Positions 11,804 to 15,367 of a stretch of 15,367 nt of DNA are shown one piece after another (positions within the stretch are counted from its first letter, which is position 1; the number at the start of each line of letters is the position of its first letter). A program made the position numbers and the translations under genes. The notes beneath the pieces are model-generated. The model was not told the DNA's origin and made no database searches. It saw only the letters and a list, made by a program, of their open reading frames with translations. The DNA lies in NCBI GenBank assembly GCA_001791715.1, contig MGFD01000006.1, forward strand, positions 1-15,367, read 5' to 3'. The DNA is from Candidatus Uhrbacteria bacterium RIFOXYB2_FULL_45_11. Its GTDB lineage: Bacteria > Patescibacteriota > Patescibacteriia > UBA9934 > GWF2-40-263.

Positions 11804-12442
11804 ATGGGAAATTTAACAAAAAAACAGAACGATGTTCTGCAATTCATCAAAGACCACATCCGCGATTGCGGATACGCCCCGTCTTATAGAGAAATCGGAG
11901 AACACTTCAAGCTCTCCTCTTCCGCAACCGTCCACGGACACATCCAGAGTCTTGTTGATAAAGGCGTGATCCGCATCGGAGAGGAAGGCGAGGCCAGATC
12001 CATTGAACTCGTTCCCCAAGCAGAACCTATCCACAGGAGCTTCCGACTTTCGGCAGATGTCGTGAATTTGCCAATGATGGGGCTCATTGCCGCCGGTCAA
12101 CCTATCGAGGCGATCACAGATAACGAGACAATGGCAGTTCCCGCAAGCTTTGTCCTAGATGGCGCAAACTCGTACGTTCTCAAGATCAAAGGTCAATCCA
12201 TGATTGAAGACGGGATCTTAGACGGAGACTTTGTGGTCATTGAACGAAACCCTTCCCCACGCAATGGAGAAGTCGTCGTAGCTCTTCTTGATAACGCGTT
12301 TGCAACACTTAAACGTTTTTATCGTGAGCCGTCTCGCATTCGTCTTCAGCCAGCAAACAAAACCATGGATCCCATCTACGTACAAGACTGCATTATTCAG
12401 GGAGTCGTACGTGCCGTAATTCGAAAATTCCAACCCGTGTAA
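11804..12442 (+). CDS. lexA: LexA repressor (SOS response)
   Basis: This 212-residue protein has the two LexA domains. The N-terminal winged helix-turn-helix spans about 1-70, with LTKKQNDVLQFIKDHI, GYAPSYREIGEHFKLSS and ATVHGHIQSLVDKGVI. The C-terminal S24 latent-peptidase domain has the self-cleavage site IAAGQ (Ala97-Gly98), the nucleophile Ser132 in KGQSMIEDGI and the general base Lys170 in ATLKRF, spaced as in other LexA proteins. It represses DNA-damage genes until RecA filaments trigger self-cleavage. The recognition helix region (SYREIGEHFKLSSSATVHGHI) resembles that of Gram-positive and CPR LexA. It heads a plus-strand cluster with two small genes, and dinB lies 1 kb downstream. Candidate operators overlap its promoter. 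Confidence 0.97.
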   Translation: MGNLTKKQNDVLQFIKDHIRDCGYAPSYREIGEHFKLSSSATVHGHIQSLVDKGVIRIGEEGEARSIELVPQAEPIHRSFRLSADVVNLPMMGLIAAGQPIEAITDNETMAVPASFVLDGANSYVLKIKGQSMIEDGILDGDFVVIERNPSPRNGEVVVALLDNAFATLKRFYREPSRIRLQPANKTMDPIYVQDCIIQGVVRAVIRKFQPV

Positions 12443-12507
12443 AATTTGTACACGAAATCAATCCATTTCACCCACGCTTGTTTTTTGTTGCCAAATTCCC
12501 TCCTCAA

Positions 12508-12543
12508 CCTTTCAGACCTTTCCAACCTTTCTAACCTTTCCCC
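12508..12543 (+). repeat. Four-unit pyrimidine 9-bp repeat before a small gene
   Basis: Four units read CCTTTCAGA, CCTTTCCAA, CCTTTCTAA and CCTTTCCCC, ending 2 nt before the ATG at 12546. The same unit family flanks the four-helix-bundle gene at 1 kb and precedes xseB in the same orientation, ending there in CCTTCCCCT just before its ATG. Confidence 0.9.
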
Positions 12544-12545
12544 CT

Positions 12546-12716
12546 ATGCCTACATATTCTCTTGGCTACCGTGAACCTGCGTATGTTTCCATTGCACGTC
12601 GTTATAAGACCGCTCCAAAAAAACGACTTTCTATTTTTGCTTCCGTAAGCGGTCGCCGCATGAAAAAAATTCTCCGACGACACGTGTTTAAATCGCTCAA
12701 TCGCAAATTTTTCTAA
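12546..12716 (+). CDS. Small, strongly basic protein of unknown function
   Basis: This 56-residue ORF runs from MPTYSLGYREPAYVS to SLNRKFF. It carries about sixteen Lys/Arg and a single acidic residue (Glu10), a charge profile typical of nucleic-acid-binding or ribosome-associated small proteins. It lies between lexA (103 nt upstream) and the 81-residue gene (13 nt downstream) on the same strand. A pyrimidine 9-bp repeat tract replaces the ribosome-binding site. I do not recognise the family. Coding potential is supported by position, the lack of frame breaks and the neighbour spacing, not by homology. Confidence 0.6.
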   Translation: MPTYSLGYREPAYVSIARRYKTAPKKRLSIFASVSGRRMKKILRRHVFKSLNRKFF

Positions 12717-12729
12717 ATTCATCACATTT

Positions 12730-12975
12730 ATGCACAATATTCTTCATGATTCCGTTGATGTTCTCGCAACGTTTGCCGATCGCCGAGTCCGCCCACTTCA
12801 CATGCGATGGAACGACCGAAACTACACCATTAAAAATGTAAACCTTGTGCACACCGCACGCGAGGGCCAGAAAAAAATCTTTTACTTTTCTGTCTCGGAC
12901 ATTGCCAACTATTTTAAATTACGACTCGACAGCGAAACGCTCGAGTGGCACTTAGTGGAAGTCTACAGTTCCTAA
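12730..12975 (+). CDS. Small protein of unknown function in the lexA-dinB island
   Basis: This 81-residue protein has a beta-rich pattern: VDVLATFADRRVRPLHMRWN (8-27), then NYTIKNVNLVHTAREGQK, IFYFSVSDIANYFKLRLD and the terminal strand WHLVEVYSS. The arrangement 'basic-residue start, R-W-x-x-R-x-Y-x-I, then F-K-L-x-x-D-x-x-T-L-x-W-x-L' recalls small DUF6504-like proteins, some of which are encoded beside Y-family polymerases. That link is tentative. It is 13 nt downstream of the basic 56-residue gene and is followed by a strong terminator, so the three plus-strand genes may form one transcript from the lexA promoter. Confidence 0.75.
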   Translation: MHNILHDSVDVLATFADRRVRPLHMRWNDRNYTIKNVNLVHTAREGQKKIFYFSVSDIANYFKLRLDSETLEWHLVEVYSS

Positions 12976-12979
12976 ATTC

Positions 12980-13005
12980 AAACACGCCCTTTTGGGGGCG
13001 TGTTT
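12980..13005. terminator. Bidirectional hairpin terminator
   Basis: AAACACGCCC and GGGCGTGTTT form a perfect 10-bp stem with loop TTTTGG, between the convergent 81-residue gene (+) and coiled-coil gene (-). Confidence 0.85.
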
Positions 13006-13012
13006 CGATAAT

Positions 13013-13417
13013 CTATACGGTTGTTCCAGCAAGCGAAAGGCGAAAATCTGTAAATCGATCTTCGAGTGTGCCTTTTGTAACCATTTTTGCGTTCACGGAA
13101 CGCATCTCTTGTTTTATGTCGGAAACATCTTGTTGTAAGACACCTACATCTTTTTTAAGAATAGAAACATCTTGTTTTAAGACATTTACATCCTCCTTAA
13201 GAGTTCCGACATCTTTCTTTATTTCCACAATATCCTGCTTGATTTCTTTGATCTCCTCATGGATTTCATCAAACTGCGGCAAGATATTATCATCAACCAT
13301 TTGGCCAACCGCCTCAATGATTGTTTTAATAACACGCTTCTCTGATGCGAGAATCGCTGGATTTACAACATCGCTAACTACCTCACGAATTTGACCCAGA
13401 TCTTCTTTTGTTAACAT
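13013..13417 (-). CDS. Heptad-repeat coiled-coil protein
   Basis: This 134-residue protein starts at MLTKEDLGQIREVV; the reading frame extends to 13486, but the added residues are hydrophobic nonsense from an AT-rich intergenic tract. Residues 56-104 are seven uninterrupted heptads of the form (I/V)xx(I/L)KxD, for example IKEIKQD, VGTLKED and VSILKKD. The corresponding 21-bp units at 13106-13252 form a degenerate DNA tandem repeat. The rest is helical. It should form a long homo-oligomeric coiled coil; function is unknown. It is divergent from dinB across an 86-bp gap, and convergent with the 81-residue gene. No Shine-Dalgarno site is evident. Confidence 0.8.
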   Translation of the reverse strand: MLTKEDLGQIREVVSDVVNPAILASEKRVIKTIIEAVGQMVDDNILPQFDEIHEEIKEIKQDIVEIKKDVGTLKEDVNVLKQDVSILKKDVGVLQQDVSDIKQEMRSVNAKMVTKGTLEDRFTDFRLSLAGTTV

Positions 13418-13503
13418 AAGAAAAAATACAAAATGAATTAAATGGGTCGACAACCTTAATAAAAAAAATAACATGCAAAAAGACAAAAGTCAAGACGTGT
13501 CTT

Positions 13504-14751
13504 ATGCAAAAAATCATCCTCCACATTGACATGAATTCGTACTTTGCTTCTGTGGAACAACAAGCGAATCCGTTTTTGCGCGGAAAACCAATCGGCATCA
13601 CGGGCAAGCGATCCGAACGATCAATTATCGCGACAGCGTCCATTGAAGCAAAGAAACTTGGTGTGAAAACCGCCATGTCCACGTGGCAAGCAAAAAAGAT
13701 TTGTCCGAGTTTGATTCTTATTGCAGGCGATCCCGAAAAATATTCGGAAATCACGCACAGATTCAATAAACTCTTTTTTGAATTTACACCATTCGTTCAA
13801 GAGTTCAGCGTAGATGAATCATTTCTTGATATCACCGAACAGGCCAAGGATTGGTTTGGTGCAGTATATCTTGCACAACAACTCAGAGAACGTCTTCGTG
13901 AAGAATGTGGAGAATGGATCACGGCGTCCATTGGAATCGCACCAAACAAACTCCTCGCCAAACTTTCAAGCGATCTAGTAAAACCAAACGGTATTACACT
14001 TACACGATCGGAAGATGCCATTGCCAGACTCGACTCCGTGAAGCTCACAGACCTTTGTGGAATCGGTCCGCGTATGGGCAAACGGTTAAATGATCTCGGC
14101 ATCATGAACTTCAAACGACTTCGTGAATTTCCTCTCGAAGAACTTGTCGACGAGTTCGGTTCATATGGAACCTGGCTGCACGAGGCAGCACATGGTCGAG
14201 AAGCATTCGAGGTAAACGTCGAAGAGGAGGATCCAAAGTCTGTCGGACATTCGTATACCTTACCGAAAGACACGTTCGATCCTGTGCTCATGCAACGATA
14301 TCTCCTCGGCATGTGCGAAAAAGTCGCCTGGCGTATGCGGCGCGATGGGTTTGTGGCAAATGCTGTGTCGATCTATGTCCGATACGGAGACTTCTCAGGC
14401 AACGGCAAACAACACGTCTTCAAAGAATCCACAGCGGACGGTCTCCGGTTGTTTGAGATTGCCTGGCGGCTCGTCGATTCTGTTCGCGACAAAAGCAAAC
14501 CTGTGCGCTTGCTCGGCATCAGCGCATCACACCTCACACACACATCCGAATCAAAACCCACTATGTCCATATTCTCCGCCGGAGGCGGATCCGCCTTTGG
14601 CGGAAAAAAAGAACAGAAACATCTTTCTGTTCTTTCCGCCCTCGATAAAATTCAATCGCGCTATGGGTCAAAATCCTGGACGCGCGCATCCTTATTACCA
14701 ATCGCATTTCAAGACCGCGCAAGCGGACTTGGGTATGATCATGAGTTGTAA
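13504..14751 (+). CDS. dinB: DNA polymerase IV (Y-family translesion polymerase)
   Basis: This 415-residue protein has the full Y-family palm and fingers: HIDMNSYFASVEQ (7-19, catalytic Asp9 and steric-gate Phe14), then KTAMSTWQAKKICP and FSVDESFLDI (101-110, catalytic Asp104 and Glu105). ASIGIAPNKLLAKLSSDLVKP follows, then the helix-hairpin-helix thumb near LCGIGPRMGKRLNDLGI. The little-finger domain follows. TMSIF near residue 355, in the place where many family members carry a QxxLF clamp-binding motif, is degenerate. It is followed by a Gly/Ser-rich stretch (SAGGGSAFGG) encoded by two tandem palindromes, then LSALDKIQSRYG. It copies damaged DNA in the SOS response. No LexA box is visible in its 86-bp upstream gap. 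Its stop is 1 nt from the stop of the convergent lipoprotein gene. Confidence 0.97.
   Translation: MQKIILHIDMNSYFASVEQQANPFLRGKPIGITGKRSERSIIATASIEAKKLGVKTAMSTWQAKKICPSLILIAGDPEKYSEITHRFNKLFFEFTPFVQEFSVDESFLDITEQAKDWFGAVYLAQQLRERLREECGEWITASIGIAPNKLLAKLSSDLVKPNGITLTRSEDAIARLDSVKLTDLCGIGPRMGKRLNDLGIMNFKRLREFPLEELVDEFGSYGTWLHEAAHGREAFEVNVEEEDPKSVGHSYTLPKDTFDPVLMQRYLLGMCEKVAWRMRRDGFVANAVSIYVRYGDFSGNGKQHVFKESTADGLRLFEIAWRLVDSVRDKSKPVRLLGISASHLTHTSESKPTMSIFSAGGGSAFGGKKEQKHLSVLSALDKIQSRYGSKSWTRASLLPIAFQDRASGLGYDHEL
14575..14604 (+). repeat. Two tandem 15-bp palindromes inside dinB
   Basis: TCCGCC-GGA-GGCGGA followed by TCCGCC-TTT-GGCGGA gives two consecutive 6-bp stems with 3-nt loops. The 30 bp keep the frame and encode part of a Gly/Ala/Ser-rich linker in the dinB little-finger region. 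This looks like a small palindromic element that inserted in frame. Confidence 0.85.
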
Positions 14752-14752
14752 A

Positions 14753-15184
14753 TTATTTTTGTGTAACAGTAACCTCACAAACTTGAGAAGTGTCGTTCCA
14801 GATGGTTGCTGCATCCGTGATAACAGAACTTACAACTGTTGTTGAATTTTGAAAAGATGTTTTATAAAATCCCCCGAGTTTGTGATTCTGAAATTGTTCT
14901 GGTGTTTGTACGATGACAGAACCAAGATCTTGAGATTCGGACACCTCCACATGATCTCGTACAGAAAGATCGTATGCTAATCCAGTCGCTGACTCTAAAT
15001 TTTCATTCGCGAAAATTTCAAATAAACCAGCACATGTCCCAACTCCTCTCAAGACAAAATTATTATCCGGACTTGTTACCAAGACACGCCCATCTTCTTT
15101 TTCATCGGATGGTGGCAATACACAACCAACCCCCACGAATGCAAAAAGTGCAAAAACAGAAGCTGTTTTAATAAAATAATTCAT
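14753..15184 (-). CDS. Lipoprotein of unknown function
   Basis: This 143-residue protein has a signal peptide (MNYFIKTASVFALFAFVG) and lipobox VGVGC, with the lipidated Cys21 followed by an acidic stretch (SDEKEDG). The mature part looks beta-rich (VLVTSPDNNFVLRGVG, SVIVQTPEQFQ, TVVSSVITDAATIW) and has two further cysteines (TCAGLF, QVCEV) that could form a disulfide. No family recognised. It is convergent with dinB with only 1 nt between stop codons and no terminator between them. Confidence 0.82.
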   Translation of the reverse strand: MNYFIKTASVFALFAFVGVGCVLPPSDEKEDGRVLVTSPDNNFVLRGVGTCAGLFEIFANENLESATGLAYDLSVRDHVEVSESQDLGSVIVQTPEQFQNHKLGGFYKTSFQNSTTVVSSVITDAATIWNDTSQVCEVTVTQK

Positions 15185-15207
15185 AAAATGCGGTGAGAGA
15201 ATTAAAT

Positions 15208-15367
15208 TTATTTCCCAAACTCCCCTTCCACAATATGTCTTTGCGGATCCGCATCACCCCCTCGAGCCTGAAGAGTAATAACAAGATCGGTATATCCCGA
15301 ATAGTCTCCGTCTGAGGCAGATCCGTTCCAATCGAGCACAAACGCTCCGAGCTCATTTGTTGTCATT
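15208..15367 (-). CDS. C-terminal end of an unrecognised protein (start beyond the window)
   Basis: A minus-strand frame enters at the window edge and runs 52 codons to a TAA at 15208-15210. It reads TTNELGAFVLDWNGSASDG near the edge and ends QRHIVEGEFGK. The alternating pattern and Asp/Gly-rich turns (SDGDYSGYTDLVITLQ) suggest an extracytoplasmic beta-rich protein; family unknown. It lies 23 nt upstream of the lipoprotein start, so the two are probably co-transcribed. A Met codon at 15364-15366 could be internal or, less likely, the true start. Confidence 0.65.
   Translation of the reverse strand, partial: MTTNELGAFVLDWNGSASDGDYSGYTDLVITLQARGGDADPQRHIVEGEFGK

Noticed and set aside
13418..13503. 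LexA operator in front of dinB
   Set aside because: No GTTC or GAAC pair with suitable spacing is present in the gap, so direct LexA control of dinB cannot be supported from the sequence.
15168..15356. Minus-strand frame of 62 codons at the window end
   Set aside because: A different minus-strand frame entering from the window edge ends cleanly at 15208 and has better protein-like composition; the 62-codon frame also overlaps the lipoprotein start.

Overview
The window reads as a chromosomal segment of an ultra-small Patescibacteria/CPR-type bacterium. I infer this from the tightly packed genes, the standard genetic code (TAA, TGA and TAG all used as stops), the frequent lack of Shine-Dalgarno sites, and protein types common in that radiation: a four-helix-bundle protein, a TM0106-type RecB nuclease, a DUF4015-type glycoside hydrolase, a PemK-like toxin, and many small membrane or lipoproteins of unknown function. 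No rRNA, tRNA, transposase or CRISPR array is visible.

Positions 1-5329 are a minus-strand block. It reads from a fused RecB-like/RNase H-like nuclease, through a membrane-anchored C39-type peptidase homologue and a four-helix membrane protein (gaps of 3, 1 and 5 nt), into xseA, a four-helix-bundle gene, xseB, a holin-like YvlD-family membrane protein and the 5' end of a UMP-kinase-like gene that leaves the window. The four-helix-bundle gene sits between xseA and xseB and is flanked by inverted tracts of a 9-bp repeat, as though inserted. Long inverted repeats lie just upstream of the UMP kinase and holin-like start codons. A single arm of the same repeat lies upstream of the cyclophilin gene at 8.6 kb.

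Positions 5398-6497 hold two plus-strand genes: an unrecognised protein with a C-terminal zinc-ribbon-like end, and an orphan PemK/MazF-like toxin with an intrinsic-terminator-shaped hairpin in its leader. Positions 6582-11413 return to the minus strand. They encode an envelope DUF4015-type hydrolase, a lipoprotein cyclophilin, three membrane-anchored proteins of unknown function and a divergent S-adenosylmethionine synthetase homologue. Strong intrinsic terminators separate several of these genes.

Positions 11700-14751 look like a DNA-damage-response island: lexA with a candidate self-operator, a 56-residue very basic protein, an 81-residue protein, a coiled-coil protein on the other strand, and dinB (DNA polymerase IV), which carries a palindromic in-frame insertion. 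The window ends with a minus-strand lipoprotein and the C-terminal end of another protein.

Two expression modes can be read directly. Several minus-strand genes have an extended -10 box only 8-10 nt before the ATG and no Shine-Dalgarno site, which predicts leaderless mRNAs. Two others have a normal leader with a good Shine-Dalgarno site. The observations most worth following are the split xse locus, the start-codon-proximal repeats, the leaderless promoters, the lexA operator, the divergent MetK and the nuclease/exonuclease VII operon. None of them alone proves a new system.
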